Source: Gigaspora margarita (Eukaryota; Glomeromycota; Glomeromycetes; Diversisporales; Gigasporaceae). From it: a DNA stretch of 64,000 nucleotides. Of this stretch, positions 1 through 11,539 are shown piece by piece (position 1 is the first letter of the stretch; every line of letters begins with the position of its first letter). The notes under the pieces were generated by a model. It made no database searches and was not told where the DNA came from. It worked only from the letters and a program-made list of their open reading frames with translations. The position numbers and the translations under genes are program-made. The stretch covers positions 555,195 through 619,194 of the forward strand of contig WTPW01000027.1 in the NCBI GenBank assembly GCA_009809945.1, read 5' to 3'.

Positions 1-1272
1 GAATAGCAATAGCAATAGAAATAAAATAGAAATAACAATAGCAATTACAATAGCAATTGTAATAGCTATTTCAAATTTACTATTTATGAAAAAGGGTCAA
101 CGAAAATTTCCTTACCTGGAATTTCGAGGAAATTTTAATCGCAGATCTTCCGTATAGAGATAAAGATAATAGCACGATCTACCCGTATATAATGAAAAGT
201 TGAAATGATCCGGTTCATACGTGTACACAACTATCACAGAGCACATACATATATGGAAAAATGGTTCGGGCAGAATTGAATATCTTTAAATAAATTCCAT
301 TTATTAAAATTTATACCAAAAATTTAGTGTAATGTAAATTAAACTGACATACAAAATTAAGGGTTTACACGCGAGTTATAAAGTGTAACCCGGGAAAGTT
401 GAACTCCGGCAAATTTCTGACTACCCCAGAATTGCCTTTTCTACACGCGTTTATTGCCTTATTGTAATATATCAGATATATTAGTCACCTGATCTTATTA
501 AATTACGTATCTGATATATTTGTTACTGAATCTTATTATTCCCGAAATCTATAACTTATCGACTACAGCAAATTTTTTAGGATAACCCAGAAATTATGAA
601 AACAGTTGTAATCTAAACCTGACCCTAATGACAATGGCCAGTATTACTTTATCGGTGAAATGACTGTCAGTGAAATAAATTGTCGATGAAATAATTGTCG
701 GTGAAATGAACTTGTCGGTAAATTGATTGTTGGTGAAACAATATGTCGGTGAAACGAACAGGACTGATCAAATCACACAATATTTTGGATCTATGATCTA
801 ATTTAAATACCATTCAGAGTTACCACATAATATACACGTCCATCAAATACATGTGATTGAATAGCAAGTATTTTTCTAATTTATCAAGATTTTCTAAATC
901 AGGTTTTTGCCAATTGTATATCTAGACAGGTCACTCCAGTCCAAAGATTTACTAGATCCAGAATGTAATACAATATGTGGATACTGTACGCGAGAATTTT
1001 GCCCACCATTTAACGCCCTAGAACAGCGCGTTGTATAAGTGTATTTCTATGCAACCAGGTAATAGTATATAATTGATTATATACCCTGTAATAGAAGGGC
1101 TAAAGGAAAGTTGCATCGTTTGGATCGATTGATCGTATTTATTATAATTAATAAACTGAGTGGTACTGTCTCTTGTGTTCGTTGTCGGTGAACCTGAAAT
1201 GTCTTGAGATTTGAGTTAGTTAGCAGTAGGATAGGCTTGTTGTGAATCCACATGAAAATTATTAAAATTGAA
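1..1272. other. No gene seen; AT-rich intergenic DNA with an iteron repeat
   Basis: Both strands carry only short open frames. The first 70 bases are an (AATAGC)n-like simple repeat. The 600-768 iteron element is listed separately. The rest shows no recognisable protein, RNA or transposon end. Confidence 0.6.
600..768 (+). repeat. GTCGGTGAAAT-iteron element, partial copy
   Basis: Short motif GTCGGTGAAAT and close variants recur about seven times at 15-22-bp spacing (roughly 650-760). The left part, with an 'acctgaccctaatgacaatgg' stretch near 617-637, matches inverted sequence inside the complete copy at 6013-6305. It looks like about half of that foldback element. No coding capacity is seen. 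Confidence 0.6.
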
Positions 1273-1274
1273 TA

Positions 1275-1461
1275 CAGTCGACTCTGGATATAACGAACCT
1301 CTATATAACGAACTCAGGATATAACGAACTCAAAAATTTAAAATTTTTATAATAGTTCGGTATAAAAAGTGCAATGGGTCCTTAAGAAAACATAGTAATT
1401 TTTTATAGTGAACTTTTTTTTTTTGCCAGACCCAAGGGTTCGGTATAGAAAGAGTCGACTG
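1275..1461. mobile_element. Pogo/Tigger-like MITE (187 bp)
   Basis: Begins CAGTCGACTCTGGATATAAC and ends in the inverted form ...AGAGTCGACTG, with a TA dinucleotide immediately outside each end (1273-1274, 1462-1463). The interior has repeated 'ATAACGAACTC' motifs and no ORF. TA target duplications and CAGT-type termini are typical of the Tc1/mariner/pogo superfamily, and this start resembles the pogo branch. It is non-autonomous. Confidence 0.8.
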
Positions 1462-1463
1462 TA

Positions 1464-2339
1464 TATTACATTTGTTAAGTTACATTTCATTGTTCCGCCA
1501 TTAATATCGTGATATTAACAGATCTCTTGTTGTCAATGATGTTACTCAGTATCCGAAAGTATCATTTTTATAACTTTCCCTTTCTTATTTGTTCGATATT
1601 TGGTACTAGTTAGTAACCAACCTCAGTAGTTCAAATCAACGGACTTTGAAAAACTTCCAGACGATGTGGCTTATTAATCCTCATAACACAGAAAATTTGA
1701 TAAATATAAAATTCAAAAATTTTTTAATAACGTTCATATCATACTATCTGTACTGTACGCGAAAAAATTGGGTTATCATCACTAAAAATAATCGATCTAA
1801 ATATTATATAAATAAATAGTTTGTGTAACTTATGATGCTAATCACCTTGGCGCATTTAATTTTTTATTAACAAAATAAATAAACAGTTATTTTTAATTAT
1901 TTTATATAAATATACATGTTTTTAAGATTTTTTACGTAGCAAAGCACCTGCAGACTATTAGTATATATATCTAAATAAATTCGATTATGTGTATTCGATA
2001 TATATGTGGCATAAATTTTATTCCTTTTCTAACAATAAAACTGTCAATATTCCAAGAAAAGAAATATAAATATATGATAAGGTAACGATGAGCTATACTG
2101 AATAGAAAGAAAGTTGTATAGTCGAAAAGGATGAAATCTTGGAGCTCGTTTCGTACACCCTATAAACGAATTCATGATCGATAGTTCGACTCAAAATAAG
2201 TAATATACTAATTCGATATAATGACATATGCAATATACAATAATGTAATTTATAAAAATAAAATAGAGCAGTAAAATAAACTGAAAACTTTAAAGGGTAT
2301 CACCTAACAATTATGACACTAAGGACGACAGTCGTGACA
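1464..2339. other. No gene seen
   Basis: AT-rich sequence between the MITE and the 3' end of the phosphatase pseudogene. I see no ORF, RNA gene or clear repeat boundary. Confidence 0.5.
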
Positions 2340-3591
2340 TTAAGGATGTACTAGGTAGTTAGTAAATGGTGTCGCGGTACAATCATTTTTTAAACATCCC
2401 AAATTCCAATTTTGCTCTACAGCAGCTATTAATGAATAATGAGTATAAGCGGTAGGATATTGATAATGATGGAGGCTTGACGGGAGTACCGTAGTAAAGA
2501 ACAGCGGCGACTTGATTTGCTTTTGAAGTTACAGCTTCGTCCCAAAAAAAGAAACATAATGTGTTCGTGTTAAAGTTGTATTATTACGTCTCGCATCAAA
2601 CCAACCTTGGAACCAAGTCATCGCAGAATTTAGACTAGTATCATGACTGTCGTCTTATCGGTTTGGCACGTACATGACGTATAGTGGTACTTGATCATTG
2701 CTTATGTCAATATCAAGTTGGGAGGAATCCACTACATTAGCGCAACGAGCAGGGTTTGTGTTTATATCTTGCATAAAGATTCGTGCTAGTGGGCAATTAT
2801 CACCCGTAAAACAAACGCCACAGGCTACAAAATAATATAAATGTGAATAGAAATTAAAAACAAAACATAATCATATTAATACACTTACTATAATTCTCAT
2901 GTAAGCTTTCCAAGTGATGCCTTTTGGTCTCAAGAAGATCAATTAAGTTTTGTCCAGTGATATCATAATCACCATCATCCGTAATACCAGCAGCTGAACC
3001 ATAAATTATGGCAACGTAATTAGACTAATAAAAGAACAAATAAATTATTATATATATATATATGCATTACTGGAATCTGAAAGCATGGAACGGTCGGTCG
3101 AATTTTTTTTTATTTTTAATTTACTGTATTAATAGAATAATGCTCACATCTAAGGTTATGTAAGGTTAATTTTTCATTTTGCACAACAAGGAATCAAAAA
3201 ATTAAGTCGGGTCATATTTTTTCGTCAAGTCCTATCGGACAATTGCGGAAATTGTGTGACATCGGATGAGAATTGCGGAAAAAAAATAAATGACAAAAAT
3301 CGAACAAATGGCACAATCAGGATCTAAAAATAAAATTTTTTTTTTATTTTTGAAAAATTGAAAAAATGGGTCGGCGGGTAATGCAAAACGAAAAATCAAC
3401 TTTGCGTGGCCTAATCAGTAAGAAGAAGACTTCCAGCGCTATTATAAGCTCGCCAAATAAGAATTTTTTTATTTCCTTAGAATAGTCTTGGATAACTGAA
3501 ATGATGCGGTCAAAATAGGTTTCGGTCACAATAGCACTAGCTAATCCAGTAAAAAATATAGTCAAAGAGTGACGAAGATAAATAACTTCAT
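2340..3591 (-). pseudogene. Secreted acid phosphatase-like phosphoesterase (PF04185 type), broken
   Basis: Minus-strand fragments line up in order with fungal acid phosphatases of the phosphoesterase family (alkaline-phosphatase-like fold, secreted phosphate release). Near 3591 is a signal-peptide-like start (MKLFIFVTL, then after a one-base shift TIFFTGLASA), followed by TYFDRII. An exon at 2889-3024 reads NYVAIIYGSAAGITDDGDYD and TGQNLIDLLE. A 64-nt intron (2825-2888, GTAAGT...TAG) leads to CGVCFTGDNCP, NTNPARCANVV and YVMYVPN. Then come DDSHDTSLNSAMTWFQGWF, NQVAAVLYYGTPVKPP and, in another frame, THYSLIAAVEQNWNLG and TATPFTNYL. DDSHDT matches the family's metal-binding DxGHD-type motif. 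At least three frame changes, one stop after VPN and a MITE (about 3065-3415) replacing the HPSQ-encoding part show the gene is dead. The family call is recalled from memory, not searched. Confidence 0.8.
3065..3415. mobile_element. MITE with GCCACGCAAAGT-type ends, inside the phosphatase pseudogene
   Basis: The right end 'ATCAACTTTGCGTGGCCTAA' (about 3396-3415) and interior match, on the other strand, the element at 59855-60235 and a fragment at 49938-50030. Shared internal features are the CGGTCGGTCG stretch, a T-rich block and 'GTTATGTAAGGTTAA'. The left boundary is less clear. The insertion sits between the first phosphatase exon and the NYVAIIYG exon. Confidence 0.65.
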
Positions 3592-4087
3592 TTGTATATC
3601 TGATATATACGAGTAATTTGTGAGAATCAATTTTGATCTCATAACCCTGTTTGTAGCTTAAACCCGAGTTTTTGTGTCACTTGATTTTAATTTTTAAATT
3701 TAAAACTCATCGTGCTTAACTTGAGTATGAAATCGATTTATGAGCAAAGTTTCTTAATTAAAAGTTTATTATTGTGGCGTGATATAACGATACGATTCAT
3801 TTAATTTAAAGTTAAAAAGTTAATTACTATTCGTAATAATGACGAAACTTGGACAATTTTATTTATTATTATTATTATTATTATGTTGTATCTAAAGTAG
3901 ACCCTTATCTATTATAGCGCCTGACTGAAATTAGATCATGCATGCATTATAAAGTTGCTGCTTTAGATCAACAGCATAAACATAGTGGAATTTATTTTTT
4001 CGTACTCTAAATCGTACATACGTACGCACCATAACAAAATATACGGCACGTGTGCAAAAATCTTGATTCTGATTTGATGTCATGGTC
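3592..4087. other. No gene seen
   Basis: AT-rich, with a short (ATT)n run near 3862-3883. No coding or repeat structure was recognised. Confidence 0.5.
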
Positions 4088-4200
4088 TTGATTTTCTTAA
4101 CGGAATAACCTACATTCTTGTTGTTGATTTTCTTAACGGAATAACCTACATTCTTGTTGTTGATTTTCTTAACGGAATAACCTACATTCTTGTTGTTGAT
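4088..4200. repeat. 36-bp tandem repeat, three copies
   Basis: The unit begins 'TTGATTTTCTTAACGGAATA' and continues to 'TTCTTGTTG'. It repeats three times without visible change, so the duplication is recent. Flanks are single-copy. Confidence 0.9.
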
Positions 4201-4501
4201 TTTAATAATTTAAGACTTTGATAATAAATCTTTCTTGATAACAGATAATAGAAATTAATCCGAAAATTTTGTCTTATACAACGATAAATTACACCATTTT
4301 TCTAACTTTCAATATGAGGCTGCAAGGATTTGAATCAAGATTTTAAATTCTATCGTAGCAGAACCATCAAAATTTAAGAAGATCATATTCTAAAGGAAGG
4401 ATTTTTTTTTCATTAGAGTTCTACATGGGTCGGGCTGGGTTGAATATTTCGAAGCCCAGATCCAGCCCATGACCATACGGTGCAATTCATGAATCCAAAT
4501 A

Positions 4502-4674
4502 CACGTCACTCTGGTTATATCGACATTTTTAAGTCATTAATAAAAAATTTCAAAATGTCGATACAGTGAGTTATACCAACATTTTATATTAAATTTTTGA
4601 AAAAAAATGTTGATATAGAAAGATTTTACTATGATATCGTTATATCCAGATGTCGGTATAACCAGTGTGACGTG
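4502..4674. mobile_element. TA-flanked foldback MITE (173 bp)
   Basis: The ends 'CACGTCACTCTGGTTATATC' and, inverted, 'CACGTCACACTGGTTATACC' form long terminal inverted repeats, with TA outside both ends (4500-4501, 4675-4676). This is Tc1/mariner-type geometry without an ORF. Confidence 0.75.
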
Positions 4675-4676
4675 TA

Positions 4677-6004
4677 TTATCTATCAAATAATGATAGGTA
4701 TTAAAAAAGATGTGAGTAAATTTGGTTTTGAGTAACTATCTTAGATTATGAAACTCCAATTTAGATTATACTTACGAGTTTACAATTTCGGTAGTTTCCG
4801 GTATTTTGTTTTGTAGAAAATTTATCAATTACTTTGTTATAAAGTGTAACAGATCGTATACTCAGAAATCACTAATGCTTATCAAGCGCTATACAATATG
4901 TACCATATAGAAGTGACTTTCTTATATATAATACTAATAGTTCATGGAAGACTACCTTATTAGGTTGTACATGGAAATGGTTTTCATTTTTTGTCAGCGA
5001 ATTCGTATATTCATTTATTTTCGCAAAGCAAATTTAAAATTTCTAATTTCTAATTATTTTTTGATCGCATAATTTCTAATTCCTAATTATATGTGGATCA
5101 AGTTTCCTAATTTGTACGTATGTCGGTTTAAAGTTTACATTACACTAAATTTTTTGCATAAATTTTAATTAATTAAATTTACTTTTTAGCAAATAATTTT
5201 ATTTGTAATGAATTTCATCTACTGTATGGCATTACATGTATAAGTCTGACAAGACTTAAAATACTGATAATACTGATAATACTATAATACTTATAATACT
5301 TAAAGGCCTATTGTTCTTATAACTCTTAAAAGTCTTATCGTTATAACTCTTATAAGAGTTATAATACCGGGAACTACAAATAAAGCAATTGATTGAATTG
5401 ACACGCCCGAAATAGTACTGCGGCTTTGCCATGTGAGCTTCTGAGAAATTTGGACTAACCCGGTATCACCATCAAAAATTCACCCCTCGTGGCCAACTAC
5501 AAAATTCTATGTTTCGTTTATGTTAGGTGAGGGTTAGGGTGAGTACCTAGATTATGATTTAATTTAGTTGTTATATGGTAAATCGCTCAAGGAAAACTTT
5601 TTGTGGGTGCACGAAAGGTGGTTTCTTACATAAACTTTTGAAAAATAAGTGATTTTTGAAAAAAACTGTTTGTTTTGAGTTTTCTTGATCGTGTTTCATT
5701 TGCCAAAAAATAATTTGTTATTGGCTAGTAACTTAGGAGCGGTTGATTGCAAAGTAATGGCACATAAAGAGACTAAGTTTTTATATCAACACTCTACATG
5801 TTTACAGAAGTATCATGGGCATAGCTCTGGCGAATTCTGCTAGTGGTATAATTTATAATTAATTAAAAAAAGGGGTTTCGCTCGTGGCAGTATCAAGCAA
5901 TATGTTAAATATGAGTTTTATACATTAATAGCTATTATTAACGGAGCTGATTTCCAATTACTGTTGTTCGCATACATTTCAAATTTGCTTTGTGAATAGA
6001 AGTT
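4677..6004. other. No gene seen
   Basis: AT-rich DNA. A simple-sequence stretch of ACTTATAATACT-like units lies at about 5245-5356, and a single 'GAGGGTTAGGGTGAG' occurs near 5530. No convincing coding sequence. Confidence 0.5.
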
Positions 6005-6012
6005 CGCATTAA

Positions 6013-6305
6013 GGGTGGCAATTATTTCGCCGACAATCACTTCACCGACATAACATTTCACCGACAAATATCCACCGACAAGTTCATTGTACCGACAGTT
6101 TGTTTCACCGAAGCTCATTTCACCGACAAAGTAATTCTGGTCATTGTCGTTAGGGTCAGGGTAGAATTAAGGTTAAAGTTAGTGTGCTTTTGAAAAAAAA
6201 AACTTGTCGGTGAAATAAACTGTCGGTAAAATGAACTTGTCGGTGAATATTTGTCGGTGAAATGTTATGTCGGTGAAGTGATTGTCGGCGAAATAATACG
6301 GACCC
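6013..6305. mobile_element. hAT-like foldback MITE built of GTCGGTGAAAT iterons (293 bp)
   Basis: Near-perfect inverted arms (about 6013-6085 and 6235-6305) are flanked by the 8-bp direct repeat CGCATTAA (6005-6012, 6306-6313). The arms consist of repeated TTTCACCGACA / TGTCGGTGAAA motifs at 12-22-bp spacing, and the centre holds 'GTCGTTAGGGTCAGGGT'. An 8-bp duplication is the hAT signature. No ORF of substance. Confidence 0.85.
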
Positions 6306-6431
6306 CGCATTAATACGATAGAAATATGTATATACGTACATATGTGTGTTTGATGTATGTATGTTGCATATAATAAATGCACAATTGCGAAACAGTATAA
6401 GTAGAGTTGTTTCTCGAAGCAACACTAAAAA

Positions 6432-6652
6432 AATTGTCGTGGTTGAAGCTGGAAATTTTAATTATTTTTTAATATGAAATTTTCAAAAATTTTGGGGCCT
6501 TTAGGGGTTTTTTTTAGGGTTTCTTTAGGGTTTAGGGTTAGTTTTAATAATAAAAGAGTATAAGTGGATTTTGGTAGAGTTTATATTTTTAAATCAAGGT
6601 CCCTAATTTCCAGCTTCAGTCATTTCCAGCTTCAGCCGCTACAAATATATTG
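6432..6652. mobile_element. MITE family with GCTGAAGCTGGAAATT ends, copy A
   Basis: Terminal inverted repeats 'TTGTCGTGGTTGAAGCTGG' and '...CCAGCTTCAGCCGCTACAA' enclose a G-rich run of TTTAGGG-like units (about 6510-6541). Copies B (11107-11302) and C (37647-37885) share the ends and the internal run. Non-coding. Confidence 0.75.
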
Positions 6653-6688
6653 AACTTCTTTATTTATTTATTTATTTTTATAACTGTA

Positions 6689-7352
6689 TGTTGACTAGGG
6701 TCAACAGACCGAAAAGACAGGGAGTATGCCACGTGCTTGACCCGGCCCGGTTACTCGCATCAAGGATCGGTAAATAAAATCAACGTTAGATAATAAATTC
6801 ATGCAAAATCAAGAAGACAAGAGCGTTTTTCAAGGGGCATATGACACGTGCCCGACCCGGCCTGGTTACTCGCATCAAGGATCGATTGATAAATAAAATC
6901 AACGTCAGATCATAAGTTCATGCAAAATCGGAAAAGTCATCAAACGATTGATATATAAAGGTCGCTGAAAAGATTCAATTCCACACGCTCTCTTTCATAA
7001 GAACCCAATTCATTTAACTTGCATTTTCTCGACCCAGCCCTTCCCAACCACACTGTAGTCTCCTGATTCTGCCATTTTCCTATTTAACAGCCGGCCTGCT
7101 TCGACCAGGCGGGAAACCACCGGCTGATACTGCTTCTCACTCACTCTACTGATACGATGATACCTTGCGCAATCTCACTTGTTAATATTCCGGGAATATA
7201 TCATCGTTTCAGATCAAATTACTTAAAATTACTAATTACATAAAATTACCAATTCAATGTATTCTGCGGAATTAAAGAAGAGTATACTACATCTATAGAG
7301 ATATCTGTGGCCCGAATGATATCGTTGGGTTCGATGGAAATTATGGGCACAT
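6689..7352 (+). repeat. Tandem duplication with CACGTG boxes and a TATA-like promoter; possible solo LTR
   Basis: A ~115-bp unit (about 6718-6810 and 6830-6935) is repeated; each copy has a CACGTG-type or ACACGTG box followed by 'GACCCGGCC' and 'GGTTACTCGCATCAAGGATC'. Downstream, ATATATAAAG (about 6951-6960) looks like a TATA box, and a GC-rich hairpin lies at 7090-7125. The left edge TGTTGAC and a TCAACA near 7352 could be LTR termini, but no clean target duplication was found. It could equally be a host promoter without a recognisable gene. Confidence 0.35.
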
Positions 7353-7576
7353 TCAACAACTGAAGTTCAAGTTCCAGTGATTCGCACAACGAGAGACTAA
7401 TATAAATGCAATGCAGAATTTACCAAATTTAATAATTTCACTAGATCTTTAAGAAAGCAACAATGTAATTGTATTGATGGGTTTTATCAATTTAATCACA
7501 TTTTTGAACCCAAGTGCATAATTTCATCAAACTTTAATTCATTTAGAACAACTTGATGATACAATATTGATGAAGG

Positions 7577-8097
7577 GACGACCCTAGGTCGGTAGTGCAG
7601 TGGTTAGCACTTCGGGTTCAATCGCAAGGTCGCGGTTCAAGTTCAAAGGGCGACGAAAACTCTGCCAGGGCCACGATTGGAAATGATCAGTAGGGGGTTT
7701 CCATAAAAAGAAAAGGAACAAGATTCATACGAAAGAAGCAGTCACCGGCATAGCCACAGAGTCGGGGACAACCATATAAGGCGTAATCCGTCAACAAACA
7801 TTGAGAGACCCACCAAGGATATTATAGACATTAATGGAACGACCCGGCTAGTGGGTCATGTGAGTTAAGTAACTGCGGACTCGCGAACGGGGTCCTGCAC
7901 CGCGGGACTAGGGACCCGGGACGTCAAGTGACGGACTTAGCAAACATGGGTACCCCACTAATACAGTGATGAATTTAGAGGCCACACGCCGTTTCGTAGA
8001 TCTCCGCCGATAAATGATTCTGGCCTTAGGATGACAGTATCCTGGGTGGCTAAGGACCTTAAAAAAATAAGCGGAGGGAGAATAAAAATATATATAT
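7577..8097 (+). mobile_element. tRNA-headed SINE (521 bp) with 13-bp target duplication
   Basis: The head has an A-box-like TAGTGCAGTGGTTAGCAC (7593-7610) and a B-box-like GGTTCAAGTTC (7634-7644) at pol III promoter spacing. The 3' end is AATAAAAATATATAT. The direct repeat ATATTGATGAAGG flanks it at 7564-7576 and 8098-8110, as expected for target-primed retroposition. The body (about 7700-8050) is GC-richer than its surroundings and has no conserved ORF. It is a SINE, not a tRNA gene, because no cloverleaf closes beyond the D and T arms. Confidence 0.85.
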
Positions 8098-8110
8098 ATA
8101 TTGATGAAGG

Positions 8111-9008
8111 CTTTAACAATCAGAAAAACTCTACAAAATCGAAAAGACAAACTCCACAAATAACAATCCCGACGTTATCAGTTTCTTTATAGCATAAAAG
8201 AAAATTTTTATAAAGTATTACAAAAGTTTTTTAAAAAATTTATTTTTAATAAAATTCTACTTATTAAATGCATACTGGAAAATTATTATATGTAGTAAAT
8301 AATAAAATAATTCGAACAATGATAAACAATCAAATTATTAAACGTAAATGATTATAGGAAAATTTAGCTTAGAATGGGGAACAAAAAAATGATATAATTG
8401 TGTGTTACATTAGTAAAAAAGGAAATTTGGATTTTGATAAAATCCGATTCAGAATAATCGACTATTTATTCTTTTTAGTAACATGTAGGTACGTACTTGA
8501 TTGCCTCTTGTGAATAAAGTTTCTATATTTAGATGTACAAGGTTATATTTAGATTACGGAGGTTTTTTTTTTTTGTTATAAAAATTGTAAACATTCGTAT
8601 AGTCTAAATCTGCAATACTTCAATTAGTGTGCAGAACGGGTCAACCCAAATTACCCCGTCAAGCAAAGCTATATATGAATTTATTAAAAACCTTCTGACC
8701 AAACTATGTTTTTTTATTATATGAATCAAGTTAACGGGTCACCCTCAGGTTGACCCATTAACTCCAATTTTAGTGTTGAACAAGTAATGTAAATAAAGAT
8801 TATTGTATAACTTCGGGAGAATTTATTAATGTTCGAAAAAGTAAATTTACTTGGAGCAACATGAAATATCTATTTAAGGCAATTCCATATTAACATGGTT
8901 CTATAAACATTGCGCAACTATAAAAAGTCAACGATAAAAATAACTCATTCATATAACATCAACCATAAAAAAATAACACTTTCATATAACAATAAAAAAG
9001 TGAAAAAA
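8111..9008. other. Intergenic sequence upstream of the F-box gene
   Basis: AT-rich. At 8636-8762 a pair of inverted 'GGGTCAACCC' / 'GGTTGACCCATTAAC' segments suggests a small degraded MITE. TATTTAAGG near 8870-8878 could serve as a TATA-like element for the downstream gene, but this is weak. Confidence 0.35.
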
Positions 9009-10222
9009 ATGCCAAACCATACCCCATCAGAAATACTCGATTCAATATTTTTAGAAATTTACAATGATCGTTTTTTACCTTACAATCGAAAAATTCATTA
9101 TTTATATAATTGTCTATTAGTAAATCGTCTTTGGTGTAAAAATGCAATTTCTTTACTTTGGTCTATTGCTTTCGCTTTTAATTTGAAAAAAACATCGAAA
9201 CATCGTATGACGATTGTTGATTCTTGTCTTAAATTTATTAATAAAGAACAACAAACAGAATTATTAAAGTCTGGTATTCAAATTGATGCAACTCCTTCAT
9301 TATTTAATTATCCATCATTCATTAAAGACGTTAAATTTGAGATCTTATTGTTATTTTTAAGATACTGGGCTTTCACCAGGCATTCTTTTGCCGCTGATCA
9401 TAATTTGATTTTAAGAATTTTATTAGAAGTGTTAACTGAAAATGGTACAAATTTGGTTTGTTTTGTGTCGGATCATCTTTCCTTGGGTCTTGGTACCGGT
9501 GTAGCAGAAAACATAAGGTTACCATCAAAGGAACTAACAATTTTGGGAAACAATAATATTAAAAATATGTTTGAGAATGTTAATGAATTGTGGATAGGTA
9601 GTAGATCCTTGGAAAAAAACTTTATTAGTGTGATTGCCAATATTTGTCATAATGTGGTTCGTATATATTTATTTATATTAATTTGTATTTATATATTTAT
9701 ATTTATATACAGTACTTATATTTTATATTGAAAAAAATTTTTTTTCTTTTACAGAAAACTATGATCGTGTCGTTTGAACCTTTTGATTCATACTCACTTG
9801 AAGAAGTATCACCTGAAAATGTTTCGGAATTAATCTCTTCCCAAAAAAATCTCAAATCATTTACTTTGATCTCATATAGAGGCACTTCTTATTCTTTTCT
9901 TAATTCTCTTGAAACTCAATCTCATTCGTTAGAAAGAGTACATATTCGTTCCACTTTTTTTAAATCTGGTGGTCCAAATTTGAATGGTATTGCTGAATGT
10001 AAATTACTTAAAGCATTAGTTATTGAGGACTGTGAGAATATTACTTTAAAACTAGTTGAACCATTGATGAATGCTAAGTTTTATATGTTGACATACGTTT
10101 ATTTTAATTGTCCATACAGTTCCGTATGCGATGAGATTACCGAATGGGCTAAGTGTTATGATAATGAAGGAAAGAAAATGAATTATCTTTATAAAGGTGA
10201 AAAGGTCTATTCTAGATTCTAA
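9009..10222 (+). CDS. F-box-like / leucine-rich-repeat protein, two exons
   Basis: Predicted 371 residues. Exon 1 is 9009-9656; the intron is 9657-9754 (GTTCGT...TTTTACAG, 98 nt, phase 0); exon 2 is 9755-10222. I take the ATG at 9009 (MPNHTPSEILDSIFLEIYND) because upstream codons in that frame lack an ATG. Residues 1-50 fit an F-box-like fold: SEILDSIFLEI, then LYNCLLVNRLWCKNAISLLW. The rest holds leucine-rich segments (NVSELISSQKNLKSFTLI, SLERVHI, CKLLKALVIEDCENI). The expected role is substrate recognition in an SCF ubiquitin ligase. Such genes are hugely expanded in Rhizophagus and usually run 400-550 residues, so this copy is somewhat short at the C terminus. Exact intron borders are inferred; GTGGTT three bases upstream is an alternative donor. 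Confidence 0.85.
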
Positions 10223-11106
10223 TTGAAATTCCCTTGTGCATTAACAACCTAATCATAGTTTTCATTATCATAAATGTTTATATATTTTACTTACCCGCTA
10301 ATAATGTATTATAGTTTAAATCTTTCTAAATGCATTCCTTAGAGAAACAATAAGAAATAATGTATTTACGGAGGTCAAATATATATTTAGACAGAATTTG
10401 ATGTTGCATTTAGAAAAGTTGACTATATTCTTTAACATTAAATTTACACGAATTTATTGAATTATCTAAATAAATTGCTGTTCAAAATCATACCCTGCCT
10501 GTAACTTATTGTATCAAACAATAAAAATCACACTGTTATAGGAATATCTATATGATGAAAATTGGTATGAACTTTATAAGTGAAAAGTTAAATAGGTTGT
10601 ATAAAGATATGTTCGTAGTCAATTTACAATTTTTAGAATTTCAAGTAAATTAAACTTTGAACTTATGCCGAATATAAAAAAAATTCTTCAAATCAAATAT
10701 TTACAAAATCTTGAAAAGGTAAATTTACAAATAAATCTGTCAGGATGTTATTGACTTTGAATAAACCGTGATAGTACAATGAAATTTGGTTTATATGAAA
10801 AATTACATTATATTTCGCTATTTAAACTAAATAAAATTCTACTATTTCTTCCATAAATGATGTTAGTATAAAAATTGTAAAGTTTATTGAGTATCATCTT
10901 TAATAAAGTTAATTATAAAAAATCTATTTTTTTAACCATCTCATTTGATGTAATTTTTATGTTTATTGAATATCATGTATAATTAATTGTCTGGAGCGTA
11001 GCAATGGATATCTAAGTACCACAATATAATATATAATGACGCGTCATAGGATATTCCTCTACTGAATTAAATCGATGAATAATTTATCCGTTCTTTTGGG
11101 ACAATA
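10223..11106. other. No gene seen
   Basis: AT-rich 3' flank of the F-box gene. AATAAA-like polyadenylation signals occur, for example near 10520, but cannot be assigned. No coding sequence was recognised. Confidence 0.5.
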
Positions 11107-11302
11107 AATGTCGCGGCTGAAGCTGGAAATTAAGAACCATGATTTAAAAATATAAGTCCTACTAAAATCCACCTATACGCTTTTATTATTAAAACTAACC
11201 CTAAACCCTAACCTAACCCTAAAAAAATCCCTAACAAAAGGGCCTAAAATTTTTGAAATTTTCATATTAAAATATTTAAAATTTCCAGGTTCAGCCACGA
11301 CA
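11107..11302. mobile_element. MITE family with GCTGAAGCTGGAAATT ends, copy B
   Basis: Inverted relative to copy A at 6432-6652. Ends are 'TGTCGCGGCTGAAGCTGG' and 'CCAGGTTCAGCCACGACA'. The CCCTAAACCCTAACCTAACC run (11202-11222) is the internal G/C-strand repeat shared by all three copies. Confidence 0.8.
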
Positions 11303-11539
11303 ATAAATAACTACCGCGTGTGCTGATATAAAAACTAATATAGTTTTCAAAAATAAAAACCATATTTCCCATTCAAATGATGTTCTGATTAGTTTTTTTT
11401 TGGTAGATCTAATTCAAAGTAGTATTTTAACTCATGAAAACAAACAGTTAGTTCTCAGACGATAAAACGTAAAGTGTATATTTATTAACAGCTAAGAACT
11501 GAAGGGTGTTTGTTACATATCTATTAAAATTGATTTAAT

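Noticed and set aside
6013-6305. CRISPR-like array from regularly spaced TTTCACCGACA repeats
   Set aside because: Spacers are 5-11 bp and of unequal length, the structure is a palindrome with an 8-bp duplication, and the genome is eukaryotic.
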